DNA of 64,000 bases, from positions 1 through 64,000 of the forward strand of contig FN648498.1 in the NCBI GenBank assembly GCA_000310025.1, written 5' to 3'. Below are positions 1-11,305 of this stretch, piece after piece. The notes below the pieces were generated by a model. It was not told where the DNA came from and made no database searches. It saw only the letters and a list, made by a program, of their open reading frames with translations. Made by a program: the position numbers and the translations under genes. Source of the stretch: Ectocarpus siliculosus (taxonomy: Eukaryota; Sar; Phaeophyceae; Ectocarpales; Ectocarpaceae). Positions within the stretch are counted from its first letter, which is position 1; the number at the start of each line of letters is the position of its first letter.

Positions 1-600
1 ATTGACCACGCCGTAAAGGGGGCGGGGAGGGATAGCACATAAGGTCCCCGTTTTAAACCCTGTGCGAACCCTTCACCTTTCCAAGGCCTAACACATTACC
101 TTGTAGCAACCGTTCCTCTGACAAGGTCCCACGAGATACCCCGTACAAGGTGATGGGCGTGCAGCAGGATCATGAGGGGTAACCCCAGCAAGGCCTAGCA
201 CCTTGCGAGGGTCCACGTGTTCACCTTGTTTACTTCACGACCCTGTCGGGGCATCACCGAGAATACCGGACAGGGTGTCGGGCATGTACAAGGTAAACGC
301 CATGGACCCCACCAATGGACAACACCTTACCAAGGTCCAGGCTCTGACGTTGGCATCGCTCCGAACCCTGTACAACCCCCCCACAGGGTGCCTGCAGGGG
401 TTAAACCCCCTGCCAAGGGTCCCCCAGGGGTAGCCGAGTGGCCACCGGTGTGGCGCCGACCTAGAGTCGGGACAAAATGGCCCAACTGTAGCGAAACTTC
501 TTCCAGAAAAGCGGTGTTCTAGATGTTCAGCCCGTGTCAGCCAGAGTGGAGTAGCCCTACTCCACCACTCGTACGCTTCTCGGTGTTCGCGCGCACTTCT
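1..600. other. Non-coding flank
   Basis: No gene is visible. The first 480 bases are GC-rich and carry many loose copies of an ACAAGGT/ACCTTG word, which suggests a degenerate repeat without a clear period. Short open frames here show no protein-like features. Confidence 0.4.
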
Positions 601-638
601 CTGGCCGTTACTCTACAAAGGAAGTGCTGGTACGCATC

Positions 639-1193
639 ATGACAGTATACGTGGACGGATACGAAGGTGAGGGGCATGGTTGTGCGTGGGCTGTGTCGGG
701 AAGGAAGCAAGCGTCAAGGACTTGCGGGCTGTGTCTTGAAGCAGTCTGTGAGCATTCATACAGTGTCCTCAGCCACAACTATCCAGTTCGTGCCCAATGG
801 TGCAAAAAGCCTGGCAGTCAGTCTACCCTGTTTCATCGGTGGCTGCTTCAGGTGACAGGATCGCCCGACGAGCACGGCTTTGAGTACGTCGAGCACCTTA
901 ATGGCATCGCCCTAGACTGTCGCGAGAGCAATCTGAGGACGTCCACCACCCTGCACCGCAGTAATCTTCATATGAACAGGTTGAAACGTGCCTTCTGGGT
1001 CGAGGGCATGAAAGGCGCGACACGCAAAGCAGAGGAAATCAATCGATCACAGGGGTCATACTGGAACATTGTGCGTCGTCTGCCGCCGCTTCCTGATTTT
1101 GTGTTCGCGTTCAAGCGTTTCAGACGGCCGCGAGGTTCACCACGAGAAGTTGAGTCGTTGCATTCAGCAGGGTGTCCAACGAACGAGCAGTGA
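639..1193 (+). CDS. HNH-endonuclease-like protein
   Basis: An intact frame of about 184 codons from the ATG at 639; an in-frame GTG lies 15 bases upstream. The centre holds the order seen in HNH_3/AP2-HNH nucleases: an LFHRW segment (the usual LHR element), then EHLNG, then LDCRESNLR, then an Asn-containing segment (HRSNLHMN). In the family this forms a beta-beta-alpha metal site that nicks or cuts DNA, commonly in mobile genes, phages and algal viruses. The usual Asp of DHxNG is Glu here. The N-terminal part is Cys-rich (CGLCLEAVC) and I do not recognise it. The gene faces the end of the TPR gene on the other strand. No intron is needed. The family call rests on motif order only, and activity is unproven. 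Confidence 0.55.
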   Translation: MTVYVDGYEGEGHGCAWAVSGRKQASRTCGLCLEAVCEHSYSVLSHNYPVRAQWCKKPGSQSTLFHRWLLQVTGSPDEHGFEYVEHLNGIALDCRESNLRTSTTLHRSNLHMNRLKRAFWVEGMKGATRKAEEINRSQGSYWNIVRRLPPLPDFVFAFKRFRRPRGSPREVESLHSAGCPTNEQ

Positions 1194-1629
1194 CAGATGG
1201 GTAGGAGAGTTGAGTGTGTCCGGGGTGTAATGTTGATAAACCCATGCATGGGAGGTGAAAACACATGGTCGCGCTGGTAGAACTAAAGTATCTGGTTGGG
1301 ATTTTGGTGCAAAATGAAAATATTCTTGAATGAGAAAGTTCCACCAGGACGGGGGCTGCTCGTCGTTGTCTAGTAACCTACAAAAACGGTCCCGGAACTT
1401 CCGGAACGTTCCACGGAATGGCCAAGGTTTAAGAAAAAACTATTTCACCACCAACGACGAGAACTTCAACAAAAAAATATTACTTCCTGTGCAACAAGAC
1501 GCACGCTGCCCTAAGGGCTTGGCCCCGACAGTATTTCGTCGCTTCAACGGTGACCTCTTGCACAGGCAGCGTCTTCGACCTGGTGCTTCACCCTGGCCCG
1601 TTACACCGGCAACACGGAACGAAGCATTT

Positions 1630-1821
1630 TCACGAGTACCACGCTTCCTCGAGGTGTCTTGTGCCTATCGACCCCGTGTTAGTCTCTCGTTCACGAACAT
1701 GTTTCTGCACACGCTCCAGGCTGATCTGTGTGTCGACCGTGTAATGGTGATTCTCCCCCAGCTTCTTCCCACGGATAGAGGACGCCCTCTCCAGAAGTGG
1801 AAGTGCCTCGTTGTGCTTGCC
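1630..1821 (-). CDS. Terminal exon of a TPR-repeat gene (kinesin-light-chain/NB-ARC-TPR type)
   Basis: On the minus strand an acceptor (GTGTCGCAG) is followed by 63 codons and a stop. The start, GKHNEALPLLERASSIR, then KKLGENH and SLERVQKHV, matches the last repeat of kinesin-light-chain-like TPR proteins, in which helix-turn-helix repeats bind protein partners. The exon is open and in phase 0, like the single-repeat exons upstream. The last residues (HLEEAWYS) are not TPR and look like a gene-specific tail. In brown algae such genes often carry an upstream NB-ARC domain, but none is visible in this window. Confidence 0.6.
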   Translation of the reverse strand, partial: GKHNEALPLLERASSIRGKKLGENHHYTVDTQISLERVQKHVRERETNTGSIGTRHLEEAWYS

Positions 1822-2640
1822 CTGCGACACTGAGATGCGGCAATAATACAACATTTAATCCAATGCGCGAAAAACAAATGTAAACGACACAAACGTAAGC
1901 ACCGACTCGGTCACCAGGCAGAAAAATAACTGATGTGGTGGAAAAAGGTAGTGGTCAAAGGAGACTGTACAACAAAACTCATCGAAACGCAAGAACCAAC
2001 TTGTTTAAGAATTCACCACGAACACAGACATGTGTTGATATTCATCGGGAACCAGAAGATAAAAAAACCAGGAATATTCTCACAGCTCGTACCTGACTCT
2101 GTAACAACCGCGCCCGGTTGTGGAGCGACTCCGCCACATCCGGATGGTCGGACCCAAGGTCTTCTCTCGCATGACCAACGACCGTTGATACAAAGGATCT
2201 GCCTCCTCGTTGTTGCCCTGCACAGTTGGTGAATAAGGGAATGGTACCCCGAATGCGAACCAAGTCACCGACTCATGGAGAAATACGGAATCCAAGAGTA
2301 TTGTGGGATTCTCTCACCTGTGCGCCTGCAACAACAACCCCCGGTTATTGAGCGACTCCGCCACATCAGAATGCTCCAGACCCAAGGTCTTCTCTCGTAT
2401 GGCCAGCGACCGATGATACAACGGTGCCACCTCGTCGTAGTTGCCCTGCAAAAACGAATTACGGTTAATGAACAAGGTAGTCGTACCCCGGGTGCGACAT
2501 AATTCACCGACCCAAGGGAGAATCTATGGAATCGAGGGGTATTGTTCGACTCTTGCCTGCGCTCTCGATAACTCCGCCCGGTTGTTGAGCGACTGGGCCA
2601 CATCGGGATGCTCTGGACCTAAGGTCTCGCCGATATTGGG
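1630..2640 (-). pseudogene. Array of single-TPR exons, partly decayed
   Basis: Four TPR-coding pieces lie on the minus strand. In order of transcription they are 2640-2557 (second half of a repeat only), 2445-2318, 2217-2093 and the terminal exon 1821-1630. Middle exons begin after a CAG acceptor with GGCAAC (codons G-N) and encode the pattern GNYDEV..LYHRSLAIREKTLG.EH.DVAESLNNR. The undamaged length would be 126 bp (42 codons, phase 0). Exon 2445-2318 is 128 bp, with an apparent extra CA just before its GTGAG donor. Exon 2217-2093 is 125 bp, with one base missing before SDHPDVAES. The 2557 donor is GC rather than GT. Introns are 100-271 bp. These lesions suggest a dying 3' end, although assembly errors are possible. 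Confidence 0.6.
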
Positions 2641-3523
2641 TGAAACGAAACCAACTTCGAACATTAGCGGTCCAGTCGACGGCAAGTGACGCACTGACGC
2701 AAAGAAAGTAGTGCCGTGCCAAGGCGCCACACCAAGCCGCGACACCAATCCAGCACGGAGTGCGCACAGGCACACCCACGGTGGGGCACCTTGTTGCGCA
2801 AGAGCAGTAGAGGAAGAATGTCCTATTCGCAAGGCGGGGGGCGTGACCAGGAGCATCACCAGCATCTGGTCCCGAAAACAAACGTGTGTGGGATGTATGT
2901 GTTGGTCTGTGGGGCAATCTCCCGTGGGTTGTCGAACTTCAAATGCACACGGCTTTCCGTCGGACGAGGGTCGATTCAAAGTGTCACATGCATAGACATC
3001 GTGTCAGTACCACACAGAGGCCATGTACGCGTTTGGTGTGTGCTTCTCGGGAGCGATAGCTCCCCATGTGGTGTGGCCACGTCATAGCAGTACGTCACAA
3101 CAGTCGGCTGGCAGTCGGCAAGCGGCGGACCTCTCGGGTTGTTCGTGGTGGACTGCAGAGATTCGTTTCCATTTGGCAGATCTCCCGTTAAGACACACAG
3201 GCCATTTCTGTCCGGATTTGGGTAGATCCGACTCTTGTATTCTTATAATCAAATTCGAAATCGAGAATCGATTCCTTCGTTAAGACCGGCCCTAAGCATG
3301 GGCATCAAAAACAATTTTTCTGCCCAACCCGACTAGCTTGGCGAGTGAAATGTTGCTGTACCAATTCCTCGATCATGCAAACTAAAATAGAGCGTGCACA
3401 ATTAAACGCCGCCACCGGTCCAACACCAAAGACAACAGCAGCACCAAAGGGACAGCATACGCAGCAATAACAACAAAAACAACGACAACGACAACAACAA
3501 GGGAATCGACAAATACATGTTAC
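2641..3523. other. Intergenic or intronic stretch
   Basis: No supported gene. An open minus-strand frame runs into the truncated TPR piece from upstream but has no TPR character of its own. A CAA/ACGACA-rich simple stretch at about 3440-3505 is intronic if the adjacent coiled-coil exon is real. Confidence 0.35.
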
Positions 3524-3989
3524 CTGTCCAATCTCCTGCCTGACTAGTGCTGCGAGCGCCTGTTCCTGTCGGTGTGCATGACGCAGTTTCTCGATCACAA
3601 CGTCCTGCTTGAGAATCTTTTCCGCAAGCTTGCCTCGCTTGTACTCCAATATCTGCGGTCGTGGGGTTGTGCTTGGTGCTGAGAAAGCCGCCTAGCTGCA
3701 GTACATCTTGCCACGGCTAAAGCTTCGTCACAACAAACCGGTGGTAGTCCCACCGAACTGGTGCAACCTGTAACCATCTATCATGCAACGAGTCTACCAA
3801 GTTTGAATTGGTTTCGGCCCTCTGTGCCGCCCCACACCTGCAGCATAAATGCTTTGGCCGTTACCCTCAGTGCCTGGGACACTAGTGCCCGCTTCTCGGA
3901 CTTTTCGGCCTCTCTCCTCAGCGCCTCGAGCCTTCCGGCCTCTTTGTTCAGTTCTCTTTCCGAGGGAGTTGAGTCCGTCGAAGGCCATT
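3524..3989 (-). CDS. Two exons of a coiled-coil protein
   Basis: On the minus strand, exon 3989-3838 (acceptor CTCACCAG, donor CAG|GTGTGG) ends in phase 0. Exon 3652-3524 (acceptor ACCGCAG, donor CAG|GTAACA) is exactly 43 codons in phase 0, so the two join in frame. The product is highly charged and alpha-helical: RELNKEAGRLEALRREAEK, then ILEYKRGKLAEKILKQDVV and LVRQEIGQ, with heptad-like spacing and no Pro. I do not recognise the family. More exons must lie on both sides, and the upstream part could reach 4.4 kb. It may or may not be the same transcription unit as the TPR exons downstream. The phase match and good splice sites are the main support. Confidence 0.5.
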
Positions 3990-4804
3990 CTGGTGAGTGC
4001 GGGTGGAAGACGTTGCCAGGGGGGACCGAGCTGGATGTATCAAAGAACCAGGGTTTAATATCTGCCCCCCCGCCCAGGGGGCCAGAATGTGAAAGAGGAT
4101 ACTGCCATTGCTCACCGAACCAAGTGTAAAGAGGACAAGAAAGGCAAGACCCATTGGGTGAGATAAATATTATACCCGGTGGTGCTTTCCAACTTGGGAT
4201 GCCAACCACACACCCCGCCATGTTTTCTTTTTCAGACACTAAAATTGCGAATTTTGGAGAGCAGGCACATACTTCGGCTGCTAGAGAACTGTTCTGTTGG
4301 AACGTGAAAGATACGGAAATGTTGGGGATAAAAACATTGGAGAGTGTTGACGGCATTTGCAAAGCTGAGCCAGCCATGACCGAAGAACGGAAGAAAGGTG
4401 GAAATGATTTGAACGCAAGAAGATATCAAGTGTATGTGGTTCGAGGTTTGAGATGAGAGAAAAGAAGAAGTGTCGATACATTTGATGAGTGAAGACATTA
4501 GTTGCGGAGTGAAAGAAAAAGTGAAAGAAAAATCTTCATCGAAGACAGGACCATCACACAATGGAGGCGGGACTAGTGCCCTGCAAACGGTATTCAATAC
4601 AGAGAGATCAACTACGGCGGTGATATAGACAATTCTTGTTCTTGTTTCGGCCGAGCCAAAACACCCAACCGGCGCCGCGCCGGTGACTCCATTGATGATC
4701 GATGACTGCGTATTGGAATATTTCAAGACCTTCCCTGCACAGAGCTCTCTCCGACACGGGTCAACAACCACAGCTAACTTCAAACTGGTACGTGCTGTGT
4801 TTAT
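3990..4804. other. Upstream region of the coiled-coil exons, no clear gene
   Basis: Long overlapping frames exist on both strands but none shows family features. Upstream exons of the coiled-coil gene may be here. The foldback element begins at 4805. Confidence 0.3.
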
Positions 4805-5249
4805 ACGGCAATGCTATCTGCTCCACCGGTGGAGTAAGTTCTTATTTGCTCCACCCGGCAGATCTCCACCCACAGAGCTCCAATCGACCTCAAACCAATT
4901 GCATCGTGTAGGTATGGACTACAGCTATCTGCAATGCTACTTACAAGCTAAATCCGACCGGTGGCTGCAGAGATATGCTGAAAAAGGGGGTTCCGCAGCA
5001 TGTCAGGAAATAGTAATCGTCTCGAACCCCCGTCCACACCGCTCCAATTGACCTCAAATCTTTTGCATCGTGTCTGCACGGTCCATGCCGTTCTTCTAAG
5101 CTGTCGGACACTCACATCCGATATCTTCCCGCAGAGATATGGTCAACCGAGGGTGTTCCGCAGCATCTAGGGGGGGGTAACTGGCCGTAGTCCCGCTATA
5201 CCTCCCGTCACATAGCTGAACCACGCCTAAAATCGGCCCGCATCGTGTT

Positions 5250-5930
5250 GGCCCGGCTAACAGCTATCATTCAAGCCATCCTCCACCCCAATCGGACCAG
5301 TGGGTGCAGAGAAACGCCCCCACGCGGGGGCTCAGTGGCTCAAGGGCCGGTGGAGCAGATAAGCTTATCTGCTCCACCAGGCCAACTCTTCGTTAAGGGT
5401 ACTGTTTATCCCACTGCGGCTTGTGTTGTGTTGGCACGGCTCACAGCTATCATACAAGCCATCGGACACCCCGATCAAACCAGTGAGTGCAGAGAAACAC
5501 CCACTCACGGGGGTTCAGTGACTAAAGGGCCGGTGGCACAGATAAGCTTAACTGCTCAACCAGGCCAAACTCTATCTACACCGGGTGCTGTTGGTCTTAC
5601 GAAGACTTGCCTTGTGTCGGCCCGGCTCACAGCTATCATACAAGCCATCGAACACTCCGATCGAACCAGTGGTGGCAGAGAAACACCCACCCACGGGGGT
5701 TCAGTGACTAAAGGGCCGGTGGGGCGGATAAGCTTAACTGCTCAACCAGGCCAAACTCTATCTACACCGGGCGCTGTTGGTCTTACGAAGACTTTCATTG
5801 TGTTGGCCCGGCCCACAACTATCATACAAGCCACCGGGCACCCCAATGGGACCAGTGGGTGCAGGGAAACGCCCAACCCATGGGGACCCATCGCCCAAAG
5901 GCCGGTGGAGCAGATATGTGGCCGCTGAGC
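5250..5930 (+). repeat. 186-bp tandem repeats, left arm
   Basis: Four copies begin at about 5251, 5434, 5620 and 5806 (steps 183, 186, 186). Because 186 is 62 codons, one frame stays open through all copies and gives a 227-aa ORF with 62-residue repeats. The repeat period explains this and there is no sign of selection for protein. Each unit carries a short palindrome around AAGCTT; the copy at 5349-5378 is a perfect 30-bp palindrome. Confidence 0.85.
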
Positions 5931-5934
5931 CATT

Positions 5935-6735
5935 TCCTCGTCACATTCACTGTATCCTTTAGTCTTATTCACTGTATTCCCTGATCACATACTACGCTGT
6001 CATGGGATATACACTGCTGTATTCCCAGATCACACACGCTGTATTCGCTGAGGGGACACACTGTATTCCCTCGTCAGATACACTGTATTCCCTGAGCAGA
6101 TTCACTGTATTCCCTCATCACATACAATGTTTCCCTAATCAGATTCACTTCATCCCCCGATCAGAATCGCCATATTCCCTTGTCAGATACACTGTATTCC
6201 CTGATCAGATACGCTGTATTCCCAGGGCAGGTACACGGTATTCCCTCGTCAGATAAACTGTATTCTCAGAGCAGATTCATTGGGTTCCCTCATCAGATAC
6301 ACTGTATTCCTTCATCAAATTCACTGCCTTCCACGGCGTGCACATCTGATGAGGGATACATTGAATCTGATTAGGGAATACAGTGAAAAATACAAGGAAT
6401 ACGGTTGTGTATTTGAAGAGGGAATACAGTGTATTTGATGAGGGAATACAGTGAAACGAACGAGGCAATACGGTGTATCTGATGAGGGAACACAGTAAAT
6501 CTACTCAGGGAATACAGTGAAAGTACGACGAGCACTGTGTATCGGATAAGAAAATACCGTGATCCTGAGCAGGGAATACAATGTATTTGATGATGGAATA
6601 CAGTGAAACGAGCGAGGGAATACGTTGTATCTGATGAGGGAATACAGTGAATCTGCTCAGGGAATGCAGCGTTTAGCGTATTTAATCAACAAGTACAGTG
6701 TATGTGATCAAAGAATACATTGTATGTGTCCAGGA
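5935..6735. repeat. 22-bp tandem array with an orientation flip
   Basis: Degenerate copies of a 22-bp unit (TCAGATACACTGTATTCCCT plus two bases) run in one direction from about 5935 to 6340, then as reverse complements (GGAATACAGTGTATCTGATG) to about 6735. There are no unique spacers, so this is not a CRISPR array. It is the centre of the foldback palindrome. Confidence 0.85.
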
Positions 6736-7057
6736 AATACATACATACAGAGCACTGTACCGTCCGAACACGGCGCCAAGAGGTGTCCGTGAGCAGAGAG
6801 GAGTACCGAGAATGGAGGTGGGGTGGCCGTTGTTGACGGAGAGTGCCGTTAGTTGAGGGGGAGTGCCCCAAACCACCAGGAGGGGGGCGTTATTGGGGGG
6901 GTGCCCGTTAGTCGGGTGGGTGGGGAGGAGTGCCCGTTAGCCCGGAGGGGAGCCCGTTTGAGAAAATTTCCCATATCCAGGGGGTGCCCCTATCCTGTCA
7001 CAGTCTTCGTACGACGATCAGCGCCCGGTGTAGATAGAGTTTGGCCTGGTGGAGCAG

Positions 7058-7740
7058 TTAAGCTCCACCGGCCCTTAAGCCGCTGAGCCCCCGCGGGTTG
7101 GCGTTTCTCTGCACCCACAGGTCCGATTGGGGTGTCCGATGGCTTGTATGATAGTTGTGGGCCGGGCCGACACAATGAAAGTCTTCGTAAAACAAACAGC
7201 ACCTGGTAGACAGAGTTTGGCCTGGTGGAGCAGTTAAGCTTATCTGCCCCACCGGCCCTTTAGTCACTGCGTCCCCATGGGTGGGCGTTTCCCTGCACCC
7301 ACCGGTCCCATTGGGGTGTCCGGTGGCTTGAATGATAGTCGTGAGCCGGGCCGACACAATACAAGCCGTAGTAGGACAAACAACACCCGGTGCAGATAGA
7401 GCTTGGCCTGGTTGAGCAGTTAAGCTTATCTGCTCCACCGGCCCTTTAGTCACTGAACCCCCGTGGGTGGGTGTTTCTCTGCCCCCACTGGTCTGATCGG
7501 GGTGTCCGATGGCTTGTATGATAGTTGTGAGCCGTGCCAACACAAGGCAAGTCTTTGTAAGACAAACAGCGCCCGGTAGATAGAGTTTGGCCCTGGTGGA
7601 GCAGATAAGCTTATCTGCTCCACTGGCCCTTGAGCCCCTGAGCCCCCGTGGGTGGGCGTTTCTCTGCACCCACTGGTCCGATTGGGGTGGAGGATGGCTT
7701 GAATGATAGCTGTTAGCCGGGCCAACACGATGCGGGCTGA
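7058..7740 (-). repeat. 186-bp tandem repeats, right arm
   Basis: Reverse-complement counterparts of the left-arm units. A minus-strand frame stays open for about 203 codons for the same arithmetic reason. Small differences between the arms show independent drift since the arms formed. Confidence 0.85.
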
Positions 7741-8167
7741 TTTAGGCGTGGTTCAGCTATGTGACAGCAGGTATAGCGGGACTATTGCCAGTTACCCCCC
7801 CCTAGATGCTGCGGAACCCCCTCGGTTGACCATATCTCTGCGGGAAGATATCGGATGTGAGTGTCCGATAGCTTAGAAGAACGGCATGGACCGTGCAGAC
7901 ACGATGCAAAAGATTTGAGGTCAATTGGAGCGGTGTGGACGGGGGTTCGAGACGACTACTGCTTCCTGACATGCTGCGGAACCCCCTTTTTCAGCATATC
8001 TCTGCAGCCACCGGTCGGATTTAGCTTGTAAGTAGCATTGCAGATAGCTGTAGTCCATACCTACACGATGCAATTGGTTTGAGGTCGATTGGAGCTCTGT
8101 GGGTGGAGATCTGCCGGGTGGAGCAAATAAGAACTTACTCCACCGGTGGAGCAGATAGCATGGCCGT

Positions 8168-8835
8168 TATTTTTTTGTTTCCACGTGGAGGAACCGAAAG
8201 TGATGTCGTGATTCACTGATGATCTATGATGTTGTTGTCTACATGCACAATTGGATGATCGGAACGCGTCACAGCGTTTGATTCGTAGTCCAGAATCGAG
8301 TTAAATAGGATTGGTATGCTCTTTCGTGTCGAAGAGTACGCACGCATACATAGTGGTCGTGTTTTAGGATCATTTTGGGCGAGAGCGGATGAGGCAGCCA
8401 GACGACGAATTAATAGGACTAAATAATGGTGATGCGTTCAATGTTTAACTTAGCAGGCCGCACCGCAGGAGGAGGAGAAAGGTAGGGAATAAAGAAGAAA
8501 GAGAAGAGAATACCCCCATGTGACTCCGCGGATGGCACATGGCACGTAATACACGTACACCGTAACATGGCTATTGAAGGGGAGAATGCAGAGGGCTGAC
8601 GGCAATAAAATGGGACGAAACACAAAATAAGAGAAGATCCTCTTTGTGGATGGACGTAAACCCATTAACCAATATGTGGTGTTTCATGAGGGCGAAAACG
8701 TACCCACAGCATGACTGTACATATTCTGACAGCGGGTTGGGGTTCTAATGACTGTAGAAATTCGGTGTGTTCGTGGGTATGCGGAGCCTGTCCCTCTTGT
8801 AGATCAAAGGGTGAAATTCCAGCAAAAGACAAAAG
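8168..8835. other. No gene seen
   Basis: AT-rich and purine-rich stretches with only short unsupported frames. Confidence 0.4.
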
Positions 8836-8837
8836 AC

Positions 8838-8925
8838 AACAAAGAGATGCCGGGATTCGAACCCCAACTTATGATCAATAAGGGGGGGGTGCCTAGACAG
8901 GTACTCAACGCAACCTGGCAATAGA
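8838..8925 (-). repeat. tRNA-like / SINE-like segment
   Basis: The minus strand contains GGGTTCGAATCCC, a near-perfect Pol III B box, about 50 bases downstream of a weak A-box-like GTTGCGTTGAGTACC. The T stem is imperfect and no acceptor stem closes. A tRNA gene is therefore unlikely, and a tRNA-derived SINE head or a decayed tRNA is the better reading. Confidence 0.35.
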
Positions 8926-8949
8926 CGGTGAATATTGTGTATCACCCAA

Positions 8950-11305
8950 GTTAAATACTACAGAGTTCCTTTGAAATTAGTAGGCATGTTTTGTTTTCTT
9001 CTTCACGCCGCTCGTCATTGTGTGAGACTTTGTGTGACCCCAACCGCCAATACCTTTGACCAACCGAACATATGCTCTCACGCTTGAGGATTGGTCATGA
9101 TCGGATGAATGTTGCAAGGAATAATATTGACAAACTGCGGCATCTGAACAACGCACGATTTACGTACACAGAGCGGCAACGAACGGCTAGTCGTAGCCGC
9201 GGATGTACAAGCACGTCACACATCTTTTGTGACGTGTGTACGCGGCAGATCAGTGTGGACCTTAGCTCAAACACGTGTCACATATGCCAGGTTTCGTGCG
9301 TTCAGTCGCGCCTTGGACGAGTTCGCAAGTCTGGGGCATGGTCATCCGTGACAGCCGTGTGTGCCTGTGTGCAAGTCCGCACCGCCGCACTGAAAACACG
9401 TGTCTCCGCAATGTGAACACGACACCCTCAATACGTCTTGTATGTGTGGGTTGTGCATGGAGTCATTACATGATTCCAGGACGTCGTTAGGCCGGTCATG
9501 TAACGGGTGTGGAAGGTCGTCAAGCCATGAAGCACACATATCGTTTGTGTATACACCTGTCGCTGTGATGGAGAACTTGCCTTTCCTGCTACGTGTTAAC
9601 AGCAGTATGCATACGACAACGCACACGGTCATTACGCATTACGCCGTGCCTCGACTTTCCACCCTAGGGCGAAATGACTACAACAGTTGCGTGTTGCATT
9701 CCTCAACTTGGATCGACGCCTGCCACACCCAATATTGACGCATGGTTACTCTAACCAAGTGTACTGTGTGCAAGCCGCTCATGCTTGCGCCGCGCAGTTT
9801 TTTCACGATTTTTTTTCACACGGAACAGCAAAAAGGTGTCATCTTGTGTCGCAAACGGCCCAACCGCACGGCACGGAAGTGGTCGTACTCGACGTCAAGT
9901 CACATACATATTTTTTCACTTCAAACTCTAGCGAGTCAGAGAAATGTACATTAGCTGCCGCGTATCGCCTGTACGTTTATCGCTGACCAGGACTCTCTAC
10001 GCGGAGTCCTGTCCGTCAAATTTCATACCTTTACCGTATCCAAATGACATCTGCCTGGACATTTCCTCACTCAGTCTGTTTGGTTCCTTTCAAATTTCAG
10101 TCGTCTCGGTACAGTCTCATCGCCGGTCAAGGGTTTGCTGTGTTTAGTTTCCGTTACCTGTTAAAAGCTACTTATATCTATGTGTGGCCAGTTCCAGTAC
10201 ATTTTCCTACCTCATAGCTATGACAGCGGGCGGCTTATATTGCTTGGTTTTCCTTTGGGTCCGGATGTTCTTGGTTCGGTGTTGCCCCCCTTATGAAGAT
10301 GCATGTTTCCTTATTGTGTTCAATCCGCCGTCGCTTTCAGAACCGACGGATAGAAAATTGCCTTTGCAGGGTTGATGAAACCGAAGTTTGCGTGTTGGAT
10401 GTTGATTTCGTTGGTACTCTTGAGATGCGAGTGAACGATAGGAGTTCTAGGAATCGCGGTCGGCTTGGAAGTCCCGACTGACTAGCCTCTCACGTGCTTG
10501 GCTGCATGGCTCCTTCAACATGCCTTCACTCAAAAGGGCCTTGCTTTTTTTCTTTTCTTTTGTTTCTTCCGTTGCTTTCTAACACTGGCTGGCAATCCCA
10601 TAAAACGTCGCCTTCCGGCACCTGACTTGCAGTCGCTTCGACCATAAACGCGCGCATGCGACGACTTACATTGCGCCGCCCGTTGCCTCAGTCTGATTTG
10701 AACCACGAACGTTCAATCATGCACTCTTCACCTCACTCAAAGACATGAAATACAGTCAAGTTTACCCTGTCTTGCATCATCACAGCAGTCGCGACTCGTG
10801 TGTTTTTCACCTCGCGTGTAATTCGGGCTCTGCGGTCATTGCGTATTATGTCGTGCCTCGCTTTTCCAATCTCACCCGAGCCCGGCGACATATTCTCACT
10901 GGCTTCCCAATTACGCTGCTAAATATCGCTTTCACCCCTTTTTTCACCGTCGTCGATTCCTGTCGCTTGCGATTCGGGCCCCCGTTCAGTACCCTGTACT
11001 ATGGATCAAGACCAATTGGGACTCAATTGTTTTTTGGGGGGGGGCGTGTGTAGTGCGTGTGGCTGCTTGGCGCACGACTCACCGGCCGCAAAAACACCCG
11101 GTTCTTGAAGGGATCGACAGGGAGACATACCACAGCAGTAGGGCTCTTCGTTCGGTGCTATGTACATGACACAATCGTTGCTTTTCGCGCGCTGCTTCTT
11201 TTCGGCCTCTTTTTTGCTGCTGCACATCGATGTCTTCTTCTGTGTTGCTGCACATCTTTGTATTCGTCACGACCGCTGCCGATAATGCAAGTGCATAGAG
11301 TCACG
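8950..11305. other. Gene-poor region before the assembly gap
   Basis: Several frames of 60-115 codons occur but none has convincing domains. Blocks near 9590-9690 and 10780-10890 look like diverged copies of one another (both carry GGTCATT.CG.ATTA..CCGTGCCTCG), hinting at an old dispersed repeat. Confidence 0.35.

Larger units (their letters stand above)
4805..8167. mobile_element. Giant foldback (palindromic) element
   Basis: The sequence from 4805 reads as the reverse complement of the sequence ending at 8167. The left terminus ACGGCAATGCTATCTGCTCC pairs with GGAGCAGATAGCATGGCCGT at the right, and pairing continues through about 1.1 kb of each arm (4805-5930 against about 7010-8167). TAT at 4802-4804 is repeated at 8168-8170, a likely 3-bp target duplication. 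The core (5935-6735) is a 22-bp tandem array that itself flips orientation at about 6340. A 270-bp G-rich block (6740-7010) breaks the symmetry. No transposase or recognisable domain is encoded, so mobility would depend on enzymes supplied in trans. Confidence 0.88.

Noticed and set aside
1630-2640. True kinesin light chain gene
   Set aside because: One-repeat exons, short terminal tail and decay fit the expanded TPR family better, and no kinesin-light-chain coiled-coil head is seen.
5245-5928. 227-aa ORF as a transposase or structural repeat protein
   Set aside because: The frame is open only because the repeat period is 186 bp. The opposite arm shows the same effect, and there is no domain or sign of selection.
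5935-6735. CRISPR-like array of 22-bp repeats
   Set aside because: The repeats are head-to-tail with no unique spacers, flip orientation midway, and sit in a eukaryotic foldback element.
8838-8925. Functional tRNA gene
   Set aside because: The B box is good but the T stem has mismatches, the A box is poor and no acceptor stem pairs.
9072-9416. Cys-containing ORF resembling a zinc finger
   Set aside because: The Cys spacing is irregular, no flanking conserved residues occur, and similar Cys density arises from TGTG-rich sequence here.
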